Shown here in pieces: positions 9,244 through 17,175 of a DNA stretch of 64,000 nucleotides (the first letter of the stretch is position 1; the number at the start of each line of letters is the position of its first letter). The position numbers and the translations under genes were made by a program. The notes beneath the pieces are model-generated. The model was given only the letters and a program-made list of their open reading frames with translations, did not search any database and was not told the DNA's origin. The stretch is from Actinomycetota bacterium (GTDB taxonomy: Bacteria > Actinomycetota > Humimicrobiia > Humimicrobiales > Humimicrobiaceae): the NCBI GenBank assembly GCA_028698215.1, contig JAQVDY010000001.1:62001-126000 (forward strand), read 5' to 3'.

Positions 9244-9913
9244 TATTTTCCCTTAACTGTTTTAGGTAAACCGCCATATCCGGTGCATTACATAAAGAAG
9301 TGCCCATAACCAATACCGTGGCCCCGGCATAAACCGCCCTGGAAGCTGTGTCCAGGCCAATGCCTCCATCTACCTGTATTTCTATCCGCTTCTTTTTATC
9401 CTGCTGGAGCTGGTAATTTTCTACCAAGCCTGACACTTTGGCAATTTTATCCTCCATAGCGGGAATAAACTGCTGTCCCCCAAACCCGGGATTGACTGTC
9501 ATCACTAAAATCAGGTCCAACTGGTCCATTACATGTTCCAGGCAATAAATGGGAGTAGAGGGATTTAAGGCCACCCCTGCTTTTATGCCGGCCTTATTTA
9601 TACGGGCCAGGGTATGCTGCAAATGGGGACATACTTCCGCATGAACCGTAATAAGATCGGCCCCGCTCTCTATAAAGGAATCAAGCAGGCAGTCAGGATT
9701 ATCCACCATCAGGTGTACATCAAAAAACAAGCTGCATTTTTCCTTTAGGCTTCTTATCACATAAGGGCCAATAGAAAGATTGGGTACAAAGTGGCCGTCC
9801 ATAACATCCAAATGGAGCATGTCGACTCCGGCCTGCTGAGCCTGGTTTAAAGATTTAGACAGGTTAAAAAAATCACAGTTAAGTATGGAAAAGGAAATTT
9901 TTAGATTATCCAT
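9230..9913 (-). CDS. rpe: Ribulose-phosphate 3-epimerase
   Basis: 227-aa TIM barrel interconverting ribulose-5-phosphate and xylulose-5-phosphate. Signatures: FSILNCDF, HLDVMDGHFVPNLSIGP (catalytic Asp and metal ligands), DVHLMVDNP, HAE, MTVNPGFGGQQF and QVDGGI. It lies 9 bp after an EIIB gene, so it may act with a sugar PTS feeding the pentose-phosphate pool. The related D-allulose-6-phosphate epimerases are an alternative substrate class. Confidence 0.93.
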   Translation of the reverse strand: MDNLKISFSILNCDFFNLSKSLNQAQQAGVDMLHLDVMDGHFVPNLSIGPYVIRSLKEKCSLFFDVHLMVDNPDCLLDSFIESGADLITVHAEVCPHLQHTLARINKAGIKAGVALNPSTPIYCLEHVMDQLDLILVMTVNPGFGGQQFIPAMEDKIAKVSGLVENYQLQQDKKKRIEIQVDGGIGLDTASRAVYAGATVLVMGTSLCNAPDMAVYLKQLRENIKSG

Positions 9914-9922
9914 GGAGTCCTT

Positions 9923-10213
9923 TCAGTCCCTTAACAGGTCAATTAGTTTTTGTTTAGTCTCATCCAGCTCGTTTCCGGTTATAAAAGGTATCCCGCTAAC
10001 CTGGGGCTTGGAAATCTTGGGGGGCAGCTGGGTAGTAGATATAACTATATCTACATCCTGATAAAGGTTTTCAATATCAGCAGCCTTGCATTCAATTATT
10101 TCTGCGTCTTGCCTTATTTCATCCAGTATATTCCTAACTTCCTGGGCAATAAAAGAACTGGCTACTACCCCTGTTCCACATGAAACTAAAATCCTTCTTA
10201 CCTTATATGGCAA
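9923..10213 (-). CDS. PTS EIIB component, galactitol-like; orphan
   Basis: 96 aa. The phosphocysteine loop is VSCGTGVVASS near the N-terminus, as in GatB-type EIIB proteins that pass phosphate from EIIA to sugar. It starts at TTG 10213 behind GGAG on the minus strand. No EIIA or EIIC is encoded in this window, although HPr and Enzyme I are adjacent on the opposite strand. It is either an orphan regulatory EIIB or part of a split system. Confidence 0.8.
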   Translation of the reverse strand: MPYKVRRILVSCGTGVVASSFIAQEVRNILDEIRQDAEIIECKAADIENLYQDVDIVISTTQLPPKISKPQVSGIPFITGNELDETKQKLIDLLRD

Positions 10214-10291
10214 TTATTAACTCCAGTTTAAATGTTACTGGCTACATTTTAATGTATTGTTTAAAAATTCAAAAGCAAAATCGGATTAAAT

Positions 10292-10319
10292 TTGTAAAAA
10301 CATTAAATTCTGATATAAT
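10292..10319 (+). promoter_or_regulatory. Promoter of the riboflavin operon
   Basis: Extended -10 TGATATAAT (TATAAT at 10314-10319) with TTGTAA (10292-10297) 16 bp upstream. Transcription would start near 10326, just ahead of the FMN aptamer. Confidence 0.6.
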
Positions 10320-10357
10320 TTTCCCGTAATCAGGTTAGATTGACAATATATTTTAAT

Positions 10358-10514
10358 AAATTTTCAAGGATAGGTGTAATTCCTTACCGGCAGTATAGTC
10401 TGCAACCCTTTAAAAAGGCTGACTTAGTGAAATTCTAAGACCGACAGTTAAAGTCTGGATGAGAGAAAGTTTATGACTTAATTTAAGCCACAGATTTTCT
10501 CTGTGGCCTTTTTT
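10358..10514 (+). ncRNA. FMN riboswitch (RFN element) with terminator expression platform
   Basis: The conserved RFN core is clear: GGTGTAATTCCTTACCGGC, later CCGACAGTTAAAGTCTGGAT and GAGAGAAAG. Closing stem P1 pairs 10358-10365 with 10465-10472. A terminator hairpin GCCACAGA/TCTGTGGC (10487-10494, 10500-10507) is followed by T6. The 3' strand of P1 (AGAGAAA, 10462-10468) can instead pair with TTTCTCT (10496-10502), which would break the terminator. FMN binding should therefore favour P1 and termination, shutting off ribD onward. The aptamer identity is established knowledge; the switching pairs are read from the sequence. Confidence 0.95.
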
Positions 10515-10517
10515 ATT

Positions 10518-11672
10518 ATGGAAACAAATAATTTTACATTACAAGACAAAAAATATATGGAGCTGGCCTTGCGCCTGGCGGAAAAAGGCCGGGGTAAAAC
10601 CAGGCCTAATCCTATGGTGGGAGCAGTAATAGTAAAGAATAATGAACTTATATCTACCGGTTACCACCGGAAGGCAGGGTTACCCCATGCAGAAGTAGAA
10701 GCAGTGTCCGCCGCCAGGCAGCCCCTGGCCGGGTCCACCATGTATGTAACTTTGGAGCCCTGTAATATTTACGGCAAAACGCCTCCCTGCACCGACCTTT
10801 TAATTAGGGAAGGATTTTTCGAGGTGGTAATTGCCTCCCCTGATCCTAATCCCAGGGTAAACAATAAAGGCATAGAAAAACTAAGGGCAGCCGGAATAAA
10901 GGTAAAGGTGGGATTGTTGGAACGTCAAGCAGCCAGGCAGAATGAAGAATTTTTTAAAAATATGAAAACCGGCCTTCCCTGGGTTACCCTTAAGGCAGCA
11001 GCCAGCCTGGACGGCAGGATAGCTGCTGCATCCGGGGATTCAAAATGGATAACCTCGGAAAAATCCCGGCTTCAAGTCCAAAAGTTAAGGAGGGAGGCAG
11101 GCTGTGTGCTTACCGGAATAGGAACCGTGGCTGCCGATGACCCTTATCTTTTCCCCAGAAGTTCTTTGGATAAACCAATACCGGCAGGCGGACTTGACCA
11201 TTTCAAGCGGGTGATACTAGACCCTGAATTAAAATTGAAGCTGGATTCTAATCTGGTTAAAACCGCATCAGCGGTAAATACCATAGTAATTACTGCTGTC
11301 GGGGCCACTCCTAAAACAAGGCAGCTGGGCCAAAGGGGAATAGAAATAGCAGTGATGAAAACCCGCCAGGGAAAGTTTGACATACCAGGGGTATTAGCCC
11401 TGCTTTATAAGCAATATGGTATAACCTCCCTGCTGGTAGAAGCAGGAACAGGAATTGCCACCTCTTTTTTAAGGCAAGGCCAGATTGACAAGTACCTTAT
11501 TTTCCTGGCCCCTTTGTTTCTAGGGGGAGGACATAAGTTTAGTTTATTTGGTGATCTGGGAATAGAAACAGTGGCCCAGGGACCGCAGCTAAAATTTAGC
11601 AGTATTAGAAAAATCGATAGAGATATATTAATAACCGCCTACCCTATAAAAGATGTTTACCGGAATAATTAA
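10518..11672 (+). CDS. ribD: Bifunctional pyrimidine deaminase/reductase RibD
   Basis: 384 aa from ATG 10518, taken over the GTG at 10503, which lies inside the riboswitch terminator stem. The N-terminal zinc deaminase has HAEVEAV and EPCNIYGKTPPC. The C-terminal DHFR-like reductase includes VTLKAAASLDGRIA, GDSKWITS and LLVEAG. It carries out the second and third steps of riboflavin synthesis. The start abuts the terminator T-run and has no Shine-Dalgarno. It overlaps ribE by 20 bp. Confidence 0.95.
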   Translation: METNNFTLQDKKYMELALRLAEKGRGKTRPNPMVGAVIVKNNELISTGYHRKAGLPHAEVEAVSAARQPLAGSTMYVTLEPCNIYGKTPPCTDLLIREGFFEVVIASPDPNPRVNNKGIEKLRAAGIKVKVGLLERQAARQNEEFFKNMKTGLPWVTLKAAASLDGRIAAASGDSKWITSEKSRLQVQKLRREAGCVLTGIGTVAADDPYLFPRSSLDKPIPAGGLDHFKRVILDPELKLKLDSNLVKTASAVNTIVITAVGATPKTRQLGQRGIEIAVMKTRQGKFDIPGVLALLYKQYGITSLLVEAGTGIATSFLRQGQIDKYLIFLAPLFLGGGHKFSLFGDLGIETVAQGPQLKFSSIRKIDRDILITAYPIKDVYRNN

Positions 11673-12297
11673 ACAAACAGGAACCATAAGCAAGATAACC
11701 GGGCAGCCTTCAGGATCCAGGATCAATGTCTTTTGTCCTGAGCTGGTTTCCAGTCTGGCCATTGGCGACTCAGTAGCAGTAAACGGCTGCTGCCTTACTG
11801 TTGAGAGCAAAGACAGGCAAGGCTTTGAGGCCTATATCTCCTACCAGACCCTTAAAAACACTACCCTGGGAAAATTAAGGACAAATGATATGGTAAACCT
11901 GGAAGAAGCCCTGCAGGCATCAGACCGCCTAGGGGGGCATATGGTCACCGGACATATAGATGCGGTATCCAGGATATTATCATTGGAGCCGGTAGAGCAG
12001 GCTTACCGGATAAAAATTGAACTTAACCGCAGTCTTGACCCCTTTATTGCCCCCAGGGGGTCGGTAGCGGTAGACGGAATAAGCCTTACCGTTTCAGAGA
12101 AAAAAGAGAGCTGGTTTGCAGCAGCAATTGTACCCCATACTTTCCATAATACCAATCTCAATACCAGGCAGGCTTCAGCAGAAGTAAATATTGAAGTAGA
12201 CCTTATAGCCAGGTATGTGGCTAACTTTTTAGGCAGCCGTAATATTAATTCAGACCAATTACTGGAGGAGAAGTTAAAGAAATATGGATTCATGTAA
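11653..12297 (+). CDS. ribE: Riboflavin synthase alpha subunit
   Basis: 214 aa with two lumazine-binding barrels. It dismutates two 6,7-dimethyl-8-ribityllumazine molecules to riboflavin. The hallmark N-terminus MFTGIIKQTGTI is present, with SVAVNGCCLTV, the GHMVTGHID repeat and the second-barrel SVAVDGISLTV. It is translationally coupled to ribD (20-bp overlap) and to ribBA (14-bp overlap). Confidence 0.96.
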   Translation: MFTGIIKQTGTISKITGQPSGSRINVFCPELVSSLAIGDSVAVNGCCLTVESKDRQGFEAYISYQTLKNTTLGKLRTNDMVNLEEALQASDRLGGHMVTGHIDAVSRILSLEPVEQAYRIKIELNRSLDPFIAPRGSVAVDGISLTVSEKKESWFAAAIVPHTFHNTNLNTRQASAEVNIEVDLIARYVANFLGSRNINSDQLLEEKLKKYGFM

Positions 12298-13501
12298 TCA
12301 AAAACAAGATTTTTCAAAAATTGAACAGGCCATCCCTGATATAAAGAAGGGCAAAGTACTGATTATAGTGGATGACTGCTCGGAAAAAAACGAAGGAGTA
12401 TTTTTCGTAGCAGCAGAAAAAGCCAGCCCTAAATCTATTAACTTTATGATGACCCATGGCAAAAGCCTTATCTGCCTGGCCACTCCAGCAGAAAGGCTGA
12501 AACAGCTAAACATACCCATGATGGTAAGTGACTCCCCCGGCACTGCAATGGCTGCTTTTGCCGTATCCATTGATCTTAAGCACAAGCAGGGTAGCGGGGT
12601 ATCAGCTGCAGACAGGGCTGCCACCATTAAGGCTTTTACTGAAGCCGGTGCCCGTTCACAGGACTTTGTTATGCCCGGCCATATATTTCCCCTCAGGGCC
12701 CAGCCGGGAGGAGTCCTGGCCAGGGCAGGCCATACTGAATCTGCGGTGGACCTTAGCCGGTTAAGCGGACTTTATCCTGCCGGAGTTATCTGCGAAGTTA
12801 TAAACCAGGAGGGGGAAGTAGCCCTGCTTTTAGACCTGGTGGCTATTGCCCGGGAATTCGGCCTTAAAATAGTTACTATTGAAGAACTGATTAGATACAG
12901 GAAAAGAAAAGAAAAACTGGTTGAAAAGGTTTCAGAAATAATACTGCCCACCAAATGGGGGGACTTTAAGGCCCTTACCTACAAATCAACCCTGGACAAT
13001 GAAACCCATATTGCCCTGGTAAAAGGGGAGGTAAGGGGAAAACCTAATGTACTGGTAAGGGTACATTCCCAGTGCCTGACCGGGGATACATTCGGATCCA
13101 AGCGTTGCGACTGCGGCCAGCAGCTGGACAGCGCTTTTAACCAGATTAACCAGAAAGGGGAAGGGGTGCTGCTATATATGGCCCAGGAAGGCAGGGGCAT
13201 AGGACTATGCAATAAGATGAAAGCATACGAGCTTCAGGATAAGGGTTTGGATACCGTGGAGGCTAATTTGCAGCTGGGATTTGATGCAGACTTAAGAGAC
13301 TACGGTTTAGGGGCCCAGATTTTGGCTGATTTAGGTTTATCCACCCTGCATCTTATGACCAATAATCCCAGAAAAGTGGTGGGATTGGAAGGTTACGGCT
13401 TGAAAATTACCAAAAGAATCCCCATACAGATAACTCCCAACCTCAATAACCAGCGCTACCTTGCTACCAAAAAAACAAAGTTAAACCATTTATTAGACTA
13501 G
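12284..13501 (+). CDS. ribBA: RibBA-type fusion: DHBP synthase domain (degenerate loop) + GTP cyclohydrolase II
   Basis: 405 aa. The C-terminal GTP cyclohydrolase II (about 205-400) is intact: RVHSQCLTGDTFGSKRCDCG zinc motif, EGRGIGL and TNNPRKV. The N-terminal 3,4-dihydroxybutanone-4-phosphate synthase domain keeps PGHIFPLRA, GHTESAVDL and CEV. Its substrate/Mg loop, normally DDEDRENEGD, reads DDCSEKNEGV, so the usual Arg, first Glu and last Asp are replaced. The first domain may be weak or inactive. It starts at ATG 12284 overlapping ribE. Confidence 0.9.
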   Translation: MDSCNQKQDFSKIEQAIPDIKKGKVLIIVDDCSEKNEGVFFVAAEKASPKSINFMMTHGKSLICLATPAERLKQLNIPMMVSDSPGTAMAAFAVSIDLKHKQGSGVSAADRAATIKAFTEAGARSQDFVMPGHIFPLRAQPGGVLARAGHTESAVDLSRLSGLYPAGVICEVINQEGEVALLLDLVAIAREFGLKIVTIEELIRYRKRKEKLVEKVSEIILPTKWGDFKALTYKSTLDNETHIALVKGEVRGKPNVLVRVHSQCLTGDTFGSKRCDCGQQLDSAFNQINQKGEGVLLYMAQEGRGIGLCNKMKAYELQDKGLDTVEANLQLGFDADLRDYGLGAQILADLGLSTLHLMTNNPRKVVGLEGYGLKITKRIPIQITPNLNNQRYLATKKTKLNHLLD

Positions 13502-13517
13502 AGAAAGGCTGTTAGAT

Positions 13518-13982
13518 ATGAAAAAAATAGAAGGAAACCTGGATGCAGGAAAATTAAAAGTGGCTATTATTGCCAGCCGTTTTAATGAATTTATAACTTC
13601 AAAGCTTCTGGATGGGGCTGTTGACTGCCTGATCCGCCATAACTGTCCTGATGGCAATATTGATCTAATATGGGTACCGGGGGCCTTTGAGATGCCTTCA
13701 GCTGCTAAACTGGTAGCCGCTTCCGGCAAATACCAGGCTGTCATATGCCTGGGTGCCGTAATAAAGGGAGGCACTTCCCATAACCAGTATATTGCTAATG
13801 AGACAGTTAAAGGAATTGCCAAAATAAGCCTTGATTATGATTTGCCCATAGCTTTTGGGGTAATAACCCCTGATACCCTGGAACAAGCTATTGAAAGGGC
13901 TGGCACCAGAATGGGTAATAAAGGTTGGGAAGCTGCTCTCAGCGCCATTGAAATGGCCAATTTGATGCCTAAATTGAAATGA
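13518..13982 (+). CDS. ribH: 6,7-dimethyl-8-ribityllumazine synthase
   Basis: 154 aa, normal length. Condenses the RibD-derived pyrimidine with 3,4-dihydroxybutanone phosphate. Family blocks: VAIIASRFNEFIT, WVPGAFEMP, CLGAVIKGGTSHNQYI (catalytic His), and FGVITPDTLEQAIERAG. It is the last gene of the FMN-controlled operon, 16 bp after ribBA with a GAAAGG Shine-Dalgarno. Confidence 0.96.
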   Translation: MKKIEGNLDAGKLKVAIIASRFNEFITSKLLDGAVDCLIRHNCPDGNIDLIWVPGAFEMPSAAKLVAASGKYQAVICLGAVIKGGTSHNQYIANETVKGIAKISLDYDLPIAFGVITPDTLEQAIERAGTRMGNKGWEAALSAIEMANLMPKLK

Positions 13983-13990
13983 TGCTTAAA

Positions 13991-14028
13991 AGATAGAAGC
14001 GCTTAATGGCAATCAAGCGCTTCTATCT
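13991..14028. terminator. Terminator hairpin between ribH and the corrinoid protein gene
   Basis: Perfect 14-bp inverted repeat (AGATAGAAGCGCTT and its complement, 13991-14004 / 14015-14028) with a 10-nt loop. Read on the minus strand it is followed by TTTT, so it best ends the corrinoid-protein transcript. The plus side has only a weak T tract after ribH. Confidence 0.75.
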
Positions 14029-14055
14029 TAATGTTATGTTTAAATACCGGCGGTT

Positions 14056-14691
14056 TTAACCAGCTACCAGTTTTTCAGCCAGATCTACTGCACTGGAGGC
14101 ATCAGGCGCATAACCGGCAGCACCGATGGAATCTGCATATTCCTGGGTAAGAGGCGCTCCCCCTACCATTACTTTTACCCCTTTAGTATCGTCATCAGCA
14201 GAAAGGGCCTGGATAATATCTTTCATTACCGGCATAGTAGTAGTTAAGAGAGCAGAAAGCCCTACTACCTTTACTCCATTTTTCTTAACTTCTTCTACAA
14301 ACTTTTCCGGTGCAACATCCACACCAGCATCTATTACCGTAAAGCCTCCTCCTTCCAGCATCATTCCTACCAGGTTTTTTCCAATATCATGGAGGTCTCC
14401 CTGTACAGTACCAATCAGTACCGATCCTCTGGAGGGGGCGCCCGATTCGGTTAATAGAGGCTTAATTATATCCATGGCAGCATGCATGGCTCTGGCAGCA
14501 ATCAATACTTCAGGTATATACATCTCATTAGCCTTAAATCTCTTGCCTACTACATTCATTCCCGGAACCAAACCTTCGTTTAGAATATCAGTAGCTTCCA
14601 CACCATTTTCTACTAGTTTTTGGGTAAGCTCTTTGCTCTTGACATTGTCGCCTGCGATGATTGCGTCGGCCAAGTCTTGATACTGTGCCAT
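14056..14691 (-). CDS. Corrinoid (cobalamin-binding) methyltransferase carrier protein
   Basis: 211 aa. Helical cap (about 1-85) plus a B12-binding Rossmann domain with the cobalt-ligand motif GDLHDIGKNLV, followed by GLSALLTTTM and VGGAPL. Same architecture as MtbC/MttC/MtmC carriers that take methyl groups from methylamines or methoxylated compounds to tetrahydrofolate or CoM. No cognate MtxB or MtxA is in the window, so the substrate is unknown. A clear AAAGGAG Shine-Dalgarno precedes ATG 14691. Confidence 0.9.
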   Translation of the reverse strand: MAQYQDLADAIIAGDNVKSKELTQKLVENGVEATDILNEGLVPGMNVVGKRFKANEMYIPEVLIAARAMHAAMDIIKPLLTESGAPSRGSVLIGTVQGDLHDIGKNLVGMMLEGGGFTVIDAGVDVAPEKFVEEVKKNGVKVVGLSALLTTTMPVMKDIIQALSADDDTKGVKVMVGGAPLTQEYADSIGAAGYAPDASSAVDLAEKLVAG

Positions 14692-14721
14692 ATCTATGCT
14701 CCTTTACTCGGATTATTTTTA

Positions 14722-14738
14722 CTCGTGCAGGGCACGAG
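14722..14738 (-). promoter_or_regulatory. Small leader hairpin upstream of the corrinoid protein gene
   Basis: 7-bp GC-rich stem CTCGTGC/GCACGAG with a 3-nt loop, about 30 nt upstream of the minus-strand ATG at 14691. It has no U tract. It may affect mRNA stability; the role is unknown. Confidence 0.3.
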
Positions 14739-14854
14739 GTTGATATATATAATAACAAAATATTGAAAAAAAAAAAATTAATGTGTTTAGCTGTCTTGAC
14801 TTGATTATAATTAATAAGTAGTATATAAGCACTTAGAAAAAATACCAAGACTAT

Positions 14855-15463
14855 ATGCCAATAAGCTCAAAAGAAAGTTTGAACAACTTACATAAGTCAG
14901 TTACCAATTGTAAGAAATGCAGCGAGCTTGTTAAAAGTAGAAAACAACCCGTTCCCGGCATCGGCGCCCCCAATGCCAAGATAATAATTATAGGTAATTA
15001 TCCTACTGCCCAAGGCGCAGAAAAATCAGGAAGGCCCTACAGCGGTGACAGCTCGGGAGAATTTATTAGAAGGATCCTAAATGAAGTGGAACTATCCCTG
15101 GAAGAGGATACCTATCTTACCTACCTGGTTAAATGCGTACCCCGGGATGGAGACATCCTGAACCTTAAACCGGAATATATAAATAATTGTATCCATTATT
15201 TTAATGAGGAAATATCCATCACCACCCCCCATATCATCGTGTCTTTGGGGCTTAAGGTATCTAATATAATTCTGAAGCATTTCTTTTCGGTAGAGACGGA
15301 ATATGAAGACATAAACCAGATACATATGAGGGTATTTGAAAATCCCTCTTTTAAGCTGGTCCCTTTTTACAGCCCCCATGATGTGATGGTAAAAAAGAGG
15401 GTAAGTGAAGAGAAGTATACTGAGGATTTCCGTTCCCTGGCCAAGGTACTAAAAATAGTTTAA
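14855..15463 (+). CDS. Uracil-DNA glycosylase family 4-like [4Fe-4S] protein with altered active-site motifs
   Basis: 202 aa. The four cluster Cys of family 4 UDGs appear conserved (C19, C22, C94, C112), as do the surrounding blocks VPGIGAPNAKIIIIG, SGRPYSGDSSGEFIRRIL and the VKC region. Motif 1, normally GEAPG, is GNYPT (47-51). The C-terminal HPS/HPA motif reads SPHD (173-176), so the catalytic residues are not those of known enzymes. It may have a different specificity or only bind DNA. The 3' end overlaps the convergent next gene by 4 bp. Confidence 0.7.
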   Translation: MPISSKESLNNLHKSVTNCKKCSELVKSRKQPVPGIGAPNAKIIIIGNYPTAQGAEKSGRPYSGDSSGEFIRRILNEVELSLEEDTYLTYLVKCVPRDGDILNLKPEYINNCIHYFNEEISITTPHIIVSLGLKVSNIILKHFFSVETEYEDINQIHMRVFENPSFKLVPFYSPHDVMVKKRVSEEKYTEDFRSLAKVLKIV

Positions 15464-16449
15464 TTTTCTACCAGGTATACCTTTATTTTTCTTCTTCCGA
15501 ACCGGTAACATTCTTCCAAAGATTCAAAACCTAAATCTATCCTGTCACCTTTAACCCAGCCTCCTGTATCTGCTGCCAGGGCTTCTCCATATCCTGGTAT
15601 ATACAGCCTGGTGCCTAAAGGTATCACTTTGGGATCTACAGCCACTATGCCATGTTTTACCCTTAGCCCGATAGCGGTTATTCCATTTCCATTGGGCCCT
15701 CCGCCTCCAGAATAATAAGCGGTAGCTACCATATCCCATTCTCCTACCAGGTTTAAACCGGGTGGCTGGACCTGGGCTATCCTTCTTTTAATCTCGGAAA
15801 GCAAGGTAGCCACTTCAGACCTTTCCCCCTTTACTTGTTCCAGAAGAGCCTGGTTATGGGCAATGCTTTGCTCCAGCTGCTGCTGTTCTTCTAAAACCCT
15901 TTGCCTGGTTTGTTCTACCTCTATCTTTTTTTCCTCGGACTTCCTTGATACCCGGTCAAACTCTTCCCTTTCATAACGGTATTCCTGAATCAGTTCTGCA
16001 TCCCTTTCCATAATATTTTTAAATAAATATAGGTTATTTATAACTTCGTTTAAGCTCTTGGCCGATAAAATAAATTTGGTTACATCATCATTGCCGTACT
16101 TATAGGTATACACCATTCTTTCCATCAGCAGTTCCTGCCTGAGCTTTAGGCTTTCCTTGAGCTCTTTTCTTTTCTGATAAAGGTCCTCCAGCTGTATCTC
16201 AAAATTTTCCAAATCCTGGTTTAAGGCCTGAAGCTGCTCCTGGTTTACCTGAACCTGTGTTTCAGAAGCTACTATCTGTTCCAGCAGGGCTTCCTCCTCT
16301 GAGCTTAGCTGGGACATCCTTTCCCCCAGCTCATTTAAAGTAATGGCTTCCAAATCAGATGGCAGGCATAAGGGGATGGCCCCCGCAATAACTGCAGTTA
16401 GGGCCAGCAACGCAGCCGTTTTAATTTTTAGTATATAATGCTTATGCAT
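15460..16449 (-). CDS. Secreted coiled-coil protein with C-terminal 3D domain
   Basis: 329 aa. A signal peptide (about 1-35, hydrophobic ALLALTAVIAGAIPLCL) is followed by a long coiled coil (about 38-215, rich in Glu/Gln/Leu). The 3D domain (about 240-329) shows VATAYYSGG, VDPKVIPLGTRLYIPGYG, ADTGGWVKGDRIDLGF with the three Asp. This layout resembles Firmicutes cell-wall proteins that cleave or bind peptidoglycan (MltA-like fold). Probably acts at the cell wall. Confidence 0.85.
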   Translation of the reverse strand: MHKHYILKIKTAALLALTAVIAGAIPLCLPSDLEAITLNELGERMSQLSSEEEALLEQIVASETQVQVNQEQLQALNQDLENFEIQLEDLYQKRKELKESLKLRQELLMERMVYTYKYGNDDVTKFILSAKSLNEVINNLYLFKNIMERDAELIQEYRYEREEFDRVSRKSEEKKIEVEQTRQRVLEEQQQLEQSIAHNQALLEQVKGERSEVATLLSEIKRRIAQVQPPGLNLVGEWDMVATAYYSGGGGPNGNGITAIGLRVKHGIVAVDPKVIPLGTRLYIPGYGEALAADTGGWVKGDRIDLGFESLEECYRFGRRKIKVYLVEN

Positions 16450-16549
16450 ATGTACTATTTTAATATAGTTGTACCTATTTTTACAAAATTAAGATATAAA
16501 AAGCAAACATTGCAAATGCAGGGCAAAAAAATTATCATTAAAGACTGCC

Positions 16550-17173
16550 ATGAAAATTTTACTGGTAAGCGACAAAGTAATTGATTTCCTGTATAGTCCG
16601 GTCATTGCTGACAAGATGTCAGACATAGATTTGATAATTTCCTGCGGTGATTTGCCTACCTCTTATTTGGAATATATGGTTACCGTATTAAATAAGCCTC
16701 TCTATTATGTATTTGGAAATCACCATAAAGAAAAAATATGGTCTGAAAACGGCCTTAAGAGCAATATGCCCCAGGGATGTATTAACCTGGATAACAAAAT
16801 AATTGATTTTAAGGGGCTGCTCCTGGGAGGGTTGGAAGGTTCTTACCGGTACAGCGGAGGAAAGCATCAGTATTCCGAAAGGGAAATGTGCCTTAAGACC
16901 TGCCGTTTAAAACCCAGGATGTATATAAATAAATTATTAAAACACCGGTACCTGGATATTCTGGTGACCCATGCCCCTCCTCTAGGAATACATGACGGAA
17001 AGGATCTTTGCCACCGGGGCTTTAAATGCTTTAATGATTTTATTCAGAAATACAAGCCGAAGTATTTAATCCATGGGCATGTACACCTTTACGGAGTAGA
17101 CAACTACTGGATGACCGAGGTAAACAACACCACAGTGATAAATGCTTACGGGTACAGGGTAATTGAGGTTTAA
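16550..17173 (+). CDS. Calcineurin-like metallophosphoesterase
   Basis: 207 aa. Metal-binding motifs appear in order: VSD (first Asp), CGDLP, GNHH, VTHAPP and HGHVH. The usual DxH at the first motif is DKV, so one metal ligand differs. Cytoplasmic; substrate unknown. It is only 2 bp from the following gene, which is likely in the same operon. Confidence 0.85.
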   Translation: MKILLVSDKVIDFLYSPVIADKMSDIDLIISCGDLPTSYLEYMVTVLNKPLYYVFGNHHKEKIWSENGLKSNMPQGCINLDNKIIDFKGLLLGGLEGSYRYSGGKHQYSEREMCLKTCRLKPRMYINKLLKHRYLDILVTHAPPLGIHDGKDLCHRGFKCFNDFIQKYKPKYLIHGHVHLYGVDNYWMTEVNNTTVINAYGYRVIEV

Positions 17174-17175
17174 GC

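Noticed and set aside
10503-10517. GTG 10503 as ribD start
   Set aside because: It lies inside the riboswitch terminator stem, and ATG 10518 gives the normal RibD N-terminus.
14756-14778. Poly-A stretch as a repeat or insertion scar
   Set aside because: A plain AT-rich tract in a divergent promoter region, with no flanking duplications.
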